From Pseudomonas mohnii (GTDB lineage Bacteria; Pseudomonadota; Gammaproteobacteria; Pseudomonadales; Pseudomonadaceae): DNA of 64,000 bases. The first letter of the stretch is position 1, and every line of letters begins with the position of its first letter. The notes beneath the pieces were generated by a model, which was not told the origin of the DNA, did not search any database, and saw nothing but the letters and a program-made list of their open reading frames with translations. The position numbers were made by a program, and so were the translations under genes. Shown here one piece after another: positions 9,403-16,996 of the stretch. The stretch lies in contig NZ_FNRV01000001.1 in NCBI RefSeq assembly GCF_900105115.1, positions 4,820,501 to 4,884,500 of the forward strand, read 5' to 3'.

Positions 9403-9480
9403 CTGTAGGAGCTGGCTTGCCAGCGAAGCGGTGCGTTATGACAAAACGCGTCGCATTGATCGCCAGCAAGCCGACTCCTA
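9403..9480. repeat. REP-type inverted repeat pair
   Basis: TAGGAGCTGGCTTGCCAGCGA near 9405 and the complementary TCGCCAGCAAGCCGACTCCTA near 9459 face each other across about 30 bases. This is the GGAGCTGGCTTGCCAGCGA flavour of the Pseudomonas intergenic repeat. It lies between convergent genes. Confidence 0.7.
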
Positions 9481-9501
9481 AAGGGAAATGGGTCTAACCC
9501 A

Positions 9502-9702
9502 TCAAGCGCCGTGGCACTTCTTGAACTTCTTGCCATTGCCACACGGGCAAGGGTCATTGCGGCCAACGTCTTTCAGGGCGTTGCGCACCGGTTCCTGGTG
9601 GGCGTGGCCGCAGTTCGGGCCGTGGACATGGCCATGGTCGTGATCATGGTGGTCGTGATCGTGGTTGCAGTCTGGGCCATGTACATGGGGTTGCTGGGTC
9701 AT
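9502..9702 (-). CDS. SEC-C motif, His-rich small protein
   Basis: A 66-residue protein. Residues 6-37 are a metal-ligand-like run rich in His, Asp, Cys and Gly ([20 protein letters not shown]), and the C-terminus is a SEC-C zinc motif ([17 protein letters not shown]). The first part resembles metallochaperone or metal-storage tails; the second is the zinc knuckle seen in SecA and YchJ. An upstream GGAG supports ATG 9702. It is 5 bases after the LEA-type gene and therefore co-transcribed. A zinc or nickel binding role is inference. Confidence 0.88.
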   Translation of the reverse strand: MTQQPHVHGPDCNHDHDHHDHDHGHVHGPNCGHAHQEPVRNALKDVGRNDPCPCGNGKKFKKCHGA

Positions 9703-9707
9703 CGGGG

Positions 9708-10193
9708 TTACTCCGGAATTAGATCGGCGGGGATTATCACGCCATTACGCGCCAGGTGCACGTAGTGGGCGATGAATAAACCGGTTTCCATTTCGCCTTC
9801 CAGTCGATAGGGGATGGGATGCTTGGGACTTTTCAGTTGTTTGACCAGATCCCTCACTTTCGGCCACAGGTTGGTGCGGATCGGTACCTTGTAAAAGCCG
9901 CTGCGTTTGGGGCCGACGGTGATCCAGTGTTCATGCTCGCCCTCGGCCAGCAGGATGTCGCCAAGGTGAATGCGGTATGCCAGGCCCCGGACCGTCAGGT
10001 CGCTGTCGTTGGGGTTGTCGATCCGGAAATGCAGCACAAAGCGTTGTTCCAACAGTTTGGCTCGCACGACTTCAACCCTGACCAGATGCACTTCGGGGTC
10101 CGGTTCGTCGTCGCTGAACCACGACGCGCAGCCGCCGAGCCCCAGAAACAACAGCAGGATGAGTGTTTGAAGTGTGCGTCGTCGACTGAGCAT
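9708..10193 (-). CDS. LEA type 2 family lipoprotein
   Basis: A 161-residue predicted lipoprotein: signal peptide followed by lipobox GLGGC near residue 22. The rest is one LEA-2/WHy beta-sandwich domain, visible as [37 protein letters not shown] and the terminal [14 protein letters not shown]. In plants and bacteria this domain is linked to water and desiccation stress, but its bacterial function is poorly defined. It precedes the SEC-C gene in the same operon. Confidence 0.85.
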   Translation of the reverse strand: MLSRRRTLQTLILLLFLGLGGCASWFSDDEPDPEVHLVRVEVVRAKLLEQRFVLHFRIDNPNDSDLTVRGLAYRIHLGDILLAEGEHEHWITVGPKRSGFYKVPIRTNLWPKVRDLVKQLKSPKHPIPYRLEGEMETGLFIAHYVHLARNGVIIPADLIPE

Positions 10194-10236
10194 GGTGGGA
10201 CTCCTTTGATGCCCAGTCTAGCTCCCTGGATTCACA

Positions 10237-10713
10237 TCAACGGCCGAAATAACCCGAACAGCACTTCTTGAACTTCTGCCCGCTGGCGCAGGGACAGGCG
10301 TCGTTACGCCCGACGACAAGGGGCACGGTCGGATCGATGAAATACCAGCGTTCGGCGTTCTGAACGAACGACGAACGCTCACGGTGACTGTGTTCACCGC
10401 TGCCGTCGTGCCAGCGCGCGGTGAAGGTCACGAAAGCGTGTTCGGGCTGACCGCCGAGGACTTCGGAGCTTTCCACCTCAAGACCCAGCCAGGTGCTTTG
10501 CGCGCTCCAGTCGCTGATCGATTGCCGATCAAGGCCGGCTTGCTGCGCGGGCAGGGTGGTGGCCACCAGATAATCGATCAGACCCAGCACGTAGGCACTG
10601 TAGCGCGAGCGCATCAGGGCTTCGGCGCATGGAGCCGGGTGGCCGGCATGGTAATGACCGCAGCAGGCATCGAGCAGGGTGCCGCTGCCGCAAGGGCAAA
10701 TGGATGTACTCAT
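10237..10713 (-). CDS. YchJ family protein with two SEC-C motifs
   Basis: A 158-residue protein beginning with one SEC-C zinc motif ([14 protein letters not shown]) and ending with another ([17 protein letters not shown]). A YchJ/UPF0225 NTF2-like core lies between them ([46 protein letters not shown]). ATG 10713 ([11 protein letters not shown]) is the conserved start; the longer open frame upstream overlaps the next gene. Length agrees with the family. Function is unknown. The start is four bases from the stop of the 10718 gene, so the two form an operon. Confidence 0.9.
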   Translation of the reverse strand: MSTSICPCGSGTLLDACCGHYHAGHPAPCAEALMRSRYSAYVLGLIDYLVATTLPAQQAGLDRQSISDWSAQSTWLGLEVESSEVLGGQPEHAFVTFTARWHDGSGEHSHRERSSFVQNAERWYFIDPTVPLVVGRNDACPCASGQKFKKCCSGYFGR

Positions 10714-10717
10714 TGCA

Positions 10718-11215
10718 TTACCACCAATATTTCCCGAAGTTTTCCGGATTGGCCCAGAACCGCGAGTTGAGCCAGTCGGGGACTTGTTTGTAGTCAAGCA
10801 GATCATAGGTGAACAGCGTCAGCACTTGATCGTCACGCTGGAAGCGTTCGCTGGCCTGCAGCGCCAGGGAGAAAAAATCCGTTTCTTGCCAGCCGCTGGC
10901 GGGCAGGTCCGCCAGCACCGCAATGCGACTGGCATTGAGGTTGCGGATACCACCGAGCAACTTCAGGCCGTCACGCTTGGGCAGGTGCTCAAGGCAATCG
11001 ACCACCAGCGCCAGGTCAAACCGGCGCGCCGCCAGCTCGGCAGGCAACGGCCCAGGTGCCGCGTGCGCCACGCAGCTGTCCGGGTGCGCGAGCTTGAAAG
11101 CTTCCAGCGCGGGGAACTCACTGGCGCCGATCAGCAACAGGCGCGAAGGGGCGTAAAGATCCAGCAAAGCGGCCAGCGCCTGCTGCGGCGTGCGCGAAGA
11201 GTTACCTGCAATCAT
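10718..11215 (-). CDS. Conserved protein with Rossmann/methyltransferase-like fold
   Basis: A 165-residue protein of a family found in pseudomonads (I believe called DUF6231). [14 protein letters not shown] near residue 26 and [14 protein letters not shown] near residue 70 resemble the S-adenosylmethionine-binding strand and post-strand-4 segment of class I methyltransferases, but the glycine motif is degenerate. ATG 11215 is used; a TTG one codon earlier is possible. It is the first gene of a pair with the YchJ-like gene. Methyltransferase activity is unproven. Confidence 0.8.
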   Translation of the reverse strand: MIAGNSSRTPQQALAALLDLYAPSRLLLIGASEFPALEAFKLAHPDSCVAHAAPGPLPAELAARRFDLALVVDCLEHLPKRDGLKLLGGIRNLNASRIAVLADLPASGWQETDFFSLALQASERFQRDDQVLTLFTYDLLDYKQVPDWLNSRFWANPENFGKYWW

Positions 11216-11352
11216 CAAAGATCCTCAATCAGATCTGCCAAGACTAGCTTGCCTGTGAGTCCGAGCCTAGAGCGGCTTTGACGCAAAACCGGCGATCAGT
11301 GCCGAACAGTGGAAAAAACAGCAATGGCCTATTGCTGGCGGAGATTAAAACT

Positions 11353-11366
11353 CCGGTCTTTACTCC
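11353..11366 (+). promoter_or_regulatory. Leader motif CCGGTCTTTACTCC (copy 1)
   Basis: The 14-base sequence occurs identically at 12137-12150, in both cases 40-55 bases before an OmpA-family start codon and just before an imperfect inverted repeat (here around ATCGG/CCGAT, 11371-11387) that ends at the ribosome site. Copying with the tandem gene duplication or a shared regulatory input would both explain it. Confidence 0.5.
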
Positions 11367-11405
11367 CTGAATCGGTTCTAAGCCGATCCTTCAGGAGAAA
11401 ACTAG

Positions 11406-12101
11406 ATGAGCATAGTTCGGACAGCATTACCCCTGGTTCTGCTAACCAGTGTGTTGACTGGTTGCGCAGGTTTGCAGAAAACCGACTGGCCGACCTGTGC
11501 GGCCGTCGGTGGTGTCGTGGGCGCGGGTCTCGGTGCAACCGAGAGCTCCTCCTGGGCCGGTTATGGCGCGCTGATTGTCGGTGGTACGGCAGCGGCCTAT
11601 TGCTGGGTTCACGGGGATGGCGACGAAGACGGCGATGGTGTGCCGGATAGCCGCGACAAGTGCCCGGGCACGCCTCGAGGCGTGAAAGTCGATGCCGATG
11701 GTTGCCCACCACCAGCACCAGCACCAGTGGTCGAAGAGGTCGTGGTGGTCAAGGAAGAAACGATTGTCATCCGCGATGTTCACTTCCAGTTCGACAAAGC
11801 GACACTTACTGCGTCTGACAAGCAGGTGCTCGACAAGATCGCCACTCGCTTGAAAGCGGAAGCCCCAACCGCACGGATGACCGTTACCGGTCATACTGAC
11901 AGCGTGGGCAGCGATAGCTACAACCAGAAACTGTCGGACAAACGCGCCCACTCGGTGGTTGAGTACCTCATCCAGCAAGGCGTGCCGCGGAGCAACTTCG
12001 TGTCTGTTTCCGGTGCCGGTGAAAGCCAGCCGGTTGCCGATAACAAAACCGCCGACGGCCGTGCACAGAACCGTCGCACGGAAATCAAAATCCAGCGCTA
12101 A
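11406..12101 (+). CDS. OmpA-family lipoprotein with calcium-type repeat
   Basis: A 231-residue outer-membrane lipoprotein. Signal peptide and lipobox VLTGC (Cys near residue 20), a glycine-rich membrane-interacting segment (CAAVGGVVGAGLGATESSSW), a thrombospondin-3-like Asp loop (DGDEDGDGVPDSRDKCPG, residues 75-92) and a C-terminal OmpA peptidoglycan-binding domain (VHFQFDKATL, TVTGHTDSVGSDSYNQKLS, QNRRTEI). An AGGAG at about 11393-11397 precedes ATG 11406. It probably links outer membrane and peptidoglycan. A close paralogue follows directly. Confidence 0.93.
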   Translation: MSIVRTALPLVLLTSVLTGCAGLQKTDWPTCAAVGGVVGAGLGATESSSWAGYGALIVGGTAAAYCWVHGDGDEDGDGVPDSRDKCPGTPRGVKVDADGCPPPAPAPVVEEVVVVKEETIVIRDVHFQFDKATLTASDKQVLDKIATRLKAEAPTARMTVTGHTDSVGSDSYNQKLSDKRAHSVVEYLIQQGVPRSNFVSVSGAGESQPVADNKTADGRAQNRRTEIKIQR

Positions 12102-12136
12102 GTCCCTCGCATCCGCGGCTTGTGCAGTCGCGGATG

Positions 12137-12150
12137 CCGGTCTTTACTCC
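12137..12150 (+). promoter_or_regulatory. Leader motif CCGGTCTTTACTCC (copy 2)
   Basis: This is an exact copy of the motif at 11353-11366. It overlaps the right arm of a 9-bp hairpin (12109-12117 with 12129-12137) that follows the first OmpA gene. After it, TGTGTAACCGG pairs with CCGGTGACACA (about 12151-12178), placing the AGGAG of the next gene at the edge of the stem. Confidence 0.5.
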
Positions 12151-12191
12151 TGTGTAACCGGCATTGACCGGTGACACAGGAGCTTCTCAAA

Positions 12192-12911
12192 ATGACCCAA
12201 TTCACACGGACCGTCTTGCCGGTTCTGCTACTTGGCAGCCTGTTGACCGGTTGCGCCACTCACAGTGATGGCACTGCTCCCCTCAATCAACGTACCTGGC
12301 CGATTTGCAGCGTCATTGGCGGACTGGTCGGCGGAGGCCTTGGCGCTGTCGAAAGTGGCGGATGGGCGGCCGGTGGAGCGGCGCTCGGTATTTTGACCGG
12401 TGGTTTGATTTGCTATGCCCAGGATGGCGACGAAGACGGCGATGGCGTTTTCGACCGCCGTGATCGCTGCCCTGATACACCGGCCAACACCCCTGTCGAT
12501 CATCGCGGTTGCCCGCTGCCCCAGTACCCGGTCAGTGTGAAGCCTGCCGAACCGGCGCAATCGGAGGTCATTACCCTGAGTGATGCCGGTGATGTGCTGT
12601 TCGCTTTTAACCAGTCCGAGCTGACACCCACCGCGAAGAGTCAGTTGGACTCGATCATGGGCAAGCTGGAAGACGCCGATGTGGTCAGCATCAAGGTGGT
12701 TGGCTTCACCGACAGCGTCGGATCGGATGCCTATAACCAGGCACTCTCGCAGCGGCGCGCCAGCAGTGTCGCCGAATACCTGCTGAGTCAGGGCGTGGCA
12801 CCGAACAAAATCACCAGCGAAGGCAAAGGCGAAAGCCAGCCTGTGGCCGATAACGAAACAGATGAAGGCCGCGCGAAAAACCGTCGCGTGGAGCTGCACA
12901 TCAATCGCTGA
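12192..12911 (+). CDS. OmpA-family lipoprotein, paralogue of the preceding gene
   Basis: A 239-residue lipoprotein with the same architecture as the gene ending at 12101. It has lipobox LLTGC, a glycine-rich segment (GGLVGGGLGAVESGGWAAGG), an Asp loop (DGDEDGDGVFDRRDRCPD) and an OmpA domain (VLFAFNQSELTP, VVGFTDSVGSDAYNQ, KNRRVELHI). ATG 12192 is chosen over GTG 12171 because AGGAG precedes it and it starts a normal signal peptide. The pair looks like a tandem duplication that carried its leader along. Confidence 0.93.
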   Translation: MTQFTRTVLPVLLLGSLLTGCATHSDGTAPLNQRTWPICSVIGGLVGGGLGAVESGGWAAGGAALGILTGGLICYAQDGDEDGDGVFDRRDRCPDTPANTPVDHRGCPLPQYPVSVKPAEPAQSEVITLSDAGDVLFAFNQSELTPTAKSQLDSIMGKLEDADVVSIKVVGFTDSVGSDAYNQALSQRRASSVAEYLLSQGVAPNKITSEGKGESQPVADNETDEGRAKNRRVELHINR

Positions 12912-13059
12912 ACCTCGAAATAGAGCTGTCGGGTGACTTTTCAGGTCGTCCCGACAGCCAGTCAGCGATCTTCATGAAGAATTTTTGGTTGCCCTCTGGC
13001 TTATCCCGCGTGGAAGCCGTTACTGTGCGTGCAAATAATAATTCTGTTCGGGGGAGCGT

Positions 13060-13338
13060 ATGAAGGTGTTCTGGGGGCTGGGGAAGCTGTTGACCCTGCT
13101 GTTCTGGTCGGTGGTGCTGGTCAATCTGCTCACGCCGTTCATCCATCCGCTTCACCTGCTGGTCAACCTGGCCGGCAGCCTGCTGGCAGGGCTCCACCTG
13201 CTGGAGATTGTCTTCTGCTTCCGCAGCCTCAGGGGGCGCTCCCATCCCTGGCGTGATCGCTTGAACATCCTCTTTTTCGGCGTTTTCCACCTGCAAACCA
13301 TTCCCGCTCCGACTGCACCGAAGGCTTCCCATGCGTAA
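13060..13338 (+). CDS. DUF1145 family membrane protein
   Basis: A 92-residue protein with two or three hydrophobic segments (LGKLLTLLFWSVVLVNLL, LHLLVNLAGSLLAGLHLLEIVF) and a basic loop FRSLRGRSHPWRDR, matching DUF1145 proteins of gammaproteobacteria. GGGGAG about 10 bases upstream supports ATG 13060. Its last codons overlap the start of the collagen-like gene by 8 bases, so the two are likely translated together. Function is unknown. Confidence 0.85.
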   Translation: MKVFWGLGKLLTLLFWSVVLVNLLTPFIHPLHLLVNLAGSLLAGLHLLEIVFCFRSLRGRSHPWRDRLNILFFGVFHLQTIPAPTAPKASHA

Positions 13339-14089
13339 ACTCTGTCTGCTCGCCGTACTCATCAGTCCACTGGCCTGCGCACAGGTGGTGAGTGTTGAAA
13401 CCAACTCGCTGATGCGCTTGCCCAACACCGCCAGCACCTTGCAGCTGGATCGCCTGGAAGTGGCTGATTACGGCACATTGCTCATCCCGTCGAATGTAAC
13501 CGAGGTCACTGTCGGCGAATTGCACCTGGGCCGTGATGCGCGGATCGCTATCGTGCCCAGTGAACAGGCGCTGGAGCTGAAAGTCAGTCGTGCCGAGTTG
13601 GCCGAGGGCAGCCAGATCACCGCTCGCGGCGCCCCCGGCACTTACCAGAAGGCGGCCCGCTCCGGGCGTAATCTGAATTTGCAGATCAAGGCACTGAAGG
13701 CGCCGCAATTGTTGGTGGATGCTCGCGGTGGTGCGGGAGCGCCGGGATTCGTCGGCCTCGACGGGGCCAACGGTCAGCCTCCAGGCTGCACCTGGGGGCA
13801 GGCGGGGCGCGGTGCCGATGGCAGCGATGGCAGTAATGGCCAGCCCGGGGCACCGGGGGCGTTGGTCAAGCTGGCAGTGCCGCGCGAATACCCCGCCGAA
13901 CAAATCAAGGTTCAGGTCGCTGGCGGAGCCGGTGGCTTGGCTGGCCCCGGCGGCAAGCCGGGAGCGGGCGGTAAGGCCAAGGGTTGCTTCATCTACAAGG
14001 CCGATGGCGGCAAAAGCGGCAAACCTGGCGCCGATGGCCAGCCGGGGCCTGCGGGGGCGGCGGGCTCGGTGACGGTTCAGCGGTTGTAA
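13331..14089 (+). CDS. Secreted collagen-like Gly-rich repeat protein
   Basis: A 252-residue exported protein. The signal peptide MRKLCLLAVLISPLACA is followed by a non-repetitive beta-rich region (residues 20-130) and two blocks of imperfect Gly-X-Y triplets: roughly residues 133-180 (GAGAPGFVGLDGANGQ, GADGSDGSNGQPGAPG) and 195-248 (GPGGKPGAGGKAKG, GKPGADGQPGPAG). Two Cys interrupt the blocks (PPGCTWG, KGCFIY). It could form a trimeric surface fibre. The periodicity is visible, but trimerisation and location are inference. It overlaps the DUF1145 gene. Confidence 0.8.
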   Translation: MRKLCLLAVLISPLACAQVVSVETNSLMRLPNTASTLQLDRLEVADYGTLLIPSNVTEVTVGELHLGRDARIAIVPSEQALELKVSRAELAEGSQITARGAPGTYQKAARSGRNLNLQIKALKAPQLLVDARGGAGAPGFVGLDGANGQPPGCTWGQAGRGADGSDGSNGQPGAPGALVKLAVPREYPAEQIKVQVAGGAGGLAGPGGKPGAGGKAKGCFIYKADGGKSGKPGADGQPGPAGAAGSVTVQRL

Positions 14090-14125
14090 GCAATTTCTGA
14101 AGTGTGTGTCGTCTGATCGATGGTC

Positions 14126-14187
14126 TTCGCGAGCAAGCTCGCTCCCACAGGATTGCTCCGTACCTGTGGGAGCGAGCTTGCTCGCGA
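14126..14187. repeat. REP-type palindrome pair
   Basis: TTCGCGAGCAAGCTCGCTCC at 14126 and its inverse GGAGCGAGCTTGCTCGCGA ending at 14187 face each other across about 13 bases, the standard paired REP arrangement of P. fluorescens relatives. It lies between the convergent collagen-like and CopD-like genes. Confidence 0.85.
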
Positions 14188-14192
14188 TGCTT

Positions 14193-14657
14193 TTAGAACA
14201 TCGGCCGCGCCGCAGCAATCGCCACCAGCACCAGCCCGACAATCAGATTGATCCCCACCAGGCGCCGAATCTTCCCGAGCACCGCAGCCCCCGCCGGCCA
14301 ATCCTGGGCAATGACCGCCGTACGCAACTCAGGCAGCATCAGCGCCTGAATCCGGATGAACAGCGCCGTCATCACCACATACAAGCCCATCATCACCTGC
14401 ACATAGCGCGGAGCGGTTTCAAATCCGTTGAAGTGCATATGCAGCATGCCCACACCGCTGACGGGCAGCAGTAAGACCGCGACCCAGACCCAGCGGAAAA
14501 AACCTTGAAACACTTCTACCCACAATTTCAGTCGGGCAGGGCCCTCCAGTGCGTTCACAGCCGCAGGGCGCAAGACCATCCAGGCGAAAAACATGCCGCC
14601 GACCCACACCAGTGCGGCGAGGACATGCAGGCTATAAACAAGGCTAAAAGCGGTCAT
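14193..14657 (-). CDS. CopD-like integral membrane protein
   Basis: A 154-residue four-helix membrane protein resembling the CopD family. LHVLAALVWVGGMFFAWMVLRP near residue 10 contains the conserved His and the W-V-G-G-M-F motif, and a second His-Met-His group (GMLHMHFNG) lies near residue 70. Such proteins are linked to copper or haem handling in the inner membrane. It is divergent from dinG with about 100 bases between starts. The role is not demonstrated. Confidence 0.8.
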   Translation of the reverse strand: MTAFSLVYSLHVLAALVWVGGMFFAWMVLRPAAVNALEGPARLKLWVEVFQGFFRWVWVAVLLLPVSGVGMLHMHFNGFETAPRYVQVMMGLYVVMTALFIRIQALMLPELRTAVIAQDWPAGAAVLGKIRRLVGINLIVGLVLVAIAAARPMF

Positions 14658-14756
14658 TGGGGTACTCCGTTCTGCGCGGGATTAATTAGCGGGGTATGAT
14701 AGCCGTCGTTCCGAACCACTGAAAATTTATCCAGCGTTTTTTGCGCCCGACAATCC

Positions 14757-16901
14757 ATGATCAGCACTGAACTCAAAACCACGATCCAGGGCGCCTATTC
14801 GCGTTTTCTCGAAGCCAAGAGCCTCAAGCCGCGCTACGGCCAACGCCTGATGATTGCCGAAGTGGCCAAGGTCCTCGGGGATATCGACACCGACGACGAA
14901 GGCCGGCGTAGCGGCGAGCCCGCGATTGTCGCGGTGGAAGCCGGCACCGGTACCGGCAAGACCGTCGCTTACAGCCTGGCCGCCATCCCGACGGCGAAAG
15001 CGGCCGGCAAGCGCCTGGTGATCGCCACGGCCACCGTCGCCCTGCAAGAGCAGATCGTCTACAAGGATTTGCCTGATCTGATGCGCAACAGCGGGCTGAA
15101 TTTCAGTTTCGCGCTGGCCAAGGGGCGCGGGCGCTATATGTGCCTGTCCAAGCTCGACATGTTGCTCCAGGAAGGCCACGCGCAAACCGCCACGGCGCAA
15201 TTGTTCGAAGAAGAAGGCTTCAAGATCGAGGTCGATGAGGCCAGTCAGAAGCTGTTTACCAGCATGATCGAAAAACTCGCCGGCAATAAATGGGACGGCG
15301 ATCGCGACAGCTGGTCCACCGCACTGGAAGACGCCGACTGGGCGCGCCTGACCACCGATCACAGCCAGTGCACCAACCGTCATTGCCCGAACTTCGGCCA
15401 GTGCGCCTTCTATAAGGCCCGCGAAGGCATGGGCAAGGTCGATGTGATTGTCACCAACCACGACATGGTCCTGGCCGACCTGGCCCTGGGCGGTGGCGCG
15501 GTGCTGCCCGACCCGCGAGACACCATTTACGTATTCGACGAAGGCCATCACCTGCCGGACAAGGCCATCGGCCACTTCGCCCACTACACGCGCCTGCGCT
15601 CGACCGCCGACTGGCTGGAAACCACCGCCAAGAATCTCACCAAGTTGCTCGCCCAACACCCGTTGCCCGGTGATCTGGGCAAGTTGATCGAACAGGTGCC
15701 GGAGCTGGCGCGGGAGATCAAGACCCAGCAGCAGTTCATGTTCACCGCCTGCGAGCAAGTCGCCGATTTCAAACCCGGCGAAGACGTTGAAGGTCGTGAA
15801 CGACCGCGTCACCGTTTCGTCGGCGGGGTGATTCCCGAACACATGCGCGAAATGGGCATCGAGCTGAAAAAAGGCTTCGCCCGCCTGACCGACCTGTTCA
15901 CCCGCCTGACCGATTTGCTCAAGGAGGGCATGGACGGCGAAGTCAACATCGGTATCGCCAGCAACCAGGCTGAAGAGTGGTATCCACTGTTCGGCAGCCT
16001 GTTGTCCCGTTCTTCGGGCAATTGGGAGTTGTGGACCGCCTTCACCGTTGAAGACCCGGAAGACAACCCACCGATGGCCCGATGGCTGACCCTGGCCGAA
16101 AGCGGCTCGCTGTTCGACATCGAAGTCAACGCCAGCCCGATCCTCGCGGCGGAAATGCTGCGACGCAACCTGTGGAACGTGGCCTACGGTGCGCTCGTGA
16201 CCTCGGCTACCTTGACCGCCCTCGGCACCTTCGATCGCTTTCGCATGCGCGCCGGCCTGCCGAAGAAAGCCGTGACTGCCGTGGTGCCCAGCCCGTTTCA
16301 TCACGCCGATGCCGGCGTGCTGCGGGTGCCGAATCTGAATGCCGACCCCCGTGATGCGGCGGCGCACACCGCCGCGATCATTCGCGATTTGCCTGATCTG
16401 GTCGAAGGTTCCCGCGGCACCCTGGTGCTGTTCTCATCGCGCAAGCAGATGCAGGACGTGTTCGACGGCCTGGACCGCGACTGGCGCAAGCAAGTGTTCA
16501 TTCAAGGCAACCTGTCGAAGCAGGAAACCCTGAACAAGCACAAGGCGCGGGTGGATGGCGGGGACTCCAGCGTGTTGTTCGGCCTGGCGAGTTTTGCCGA
16601 GGGGGTCGACCTGCCCGGCGCTTATTGCGAGCACGTGGTGATCGCCAAAATTCCGTTCTCGGTGCCGGATGACCCGGTCGAGGCGGCGTTGGCCGAATGG
16701 ATCGAAGCCCGTGGCGGCAATCCGTTCATGGAAATCTCCGTACCGGACGCCTCGCTGAAACTGGTCCAGGCCTGCGGTCGCCTGCTGCGCACCGAGGAAG
16801 ATCGCGGCACCATCACCCTGCTTGACCGGCGTCTGGTCACCCAGCGCTATGGCAAGGCGATCCTCAATGCGTTGCCGCCATTTCGTCGCGAAATTTCCTG
16901 A
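14757..16901 (+). CDS. dinG: ATP-dependent DNA helicase DinG
   Basis: A 714-residue XPD-like superfamily 2 helicase that unwinds D-loops, R-loops and G-quadruplexes during repair. Walker A EAGTGTGKTVAYSLA is near residue 62. Iron-sulphur cluster cysteines lie in MCLSKL, SQCTNRHCPNFGQCAF (residues 125-220). The DEAH variant VFDEGHHLPD is near residue 260, motif IV-V in FSSRKQMQDVF and FAEGVDLPG, and motif VI in QACGRLLRTEEDRG. A TATGAT box at 14694 is a candidate -10. No LexA-like site is visible upstream. Confidence 0.95.
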   Translation: MISTELKTTIQGAYSRFLEAKSLKPRYGQRLMIAEVAKVLGDIDTDDEGRRSGEPAIVAVEAGTGTGKTVAYSLAAIPTAKAAGKRLVIATATVALQEQIVYKDLPDLMRNSGLNFSFALAKGRGRYMCLSKLDMLLQEGHAQTATAQLFEEEGFKIEVDEASQKLFTSMIEKLAGNKWDGDRDSWSTALEDADWARLTTDHSQCTNRHCPNFGQCAFYKAREGMGKVDVIVTNHDMVLADLALGGGAVLPDPRDTIYVFDEGHHLPDKAIGHFAHYTRLRSTADWLETTAKNLTKLLAQHPLPGDLGKLIEQVPELAREIKTQQQFMFTACEQVADFKPGEDVEGRERPRHRFVGGVIPEHMREMGIELKKGFARLTDLFTRLTDLLKEGMDGEVNIGIASNQAEEWYPLFGSLLSRSSGNWELWTAFTVEDPEDNPPMARWLTLAESGSLFDIEVNASPILAAEMLRRNLWNVAYGALVTSATLTALGTFDRFRMRAGLPKKAVTAVVPSPFHHADAGVLRVPNLNADPRDAAAHTAAIIRDLPDLVEGSRGTLVLFSSRKQMQDVFDGLDRDWRKQVFIQGNLSKQETLNKHKARVDGGDSSVLFGLASFAEGVDLPGAYCEHVVIAKIPFSVPDDPVEAALAEWIEARGGNPFMEISVPDASLKLVQACGRLLRTEEDRGTITLLDRRLVTQRYGKAILNALPPFRREIS

Positions 16902-16996
16902 GACATCGGTGGGCAAATCTGCCCATCGTGTTGTCTATCTCTCTGTCATTGCTTTTCCACTGGCCCATCCGGGTCGTTAGGGAGAATTCCGTTCTC

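Noticed and set aside
14727..16367. Minus-strand frame of 546 codons opposite dinG
   Set aside because: DinG motifs on the plus strand are unmistakable; the antisense translation shows no motif.
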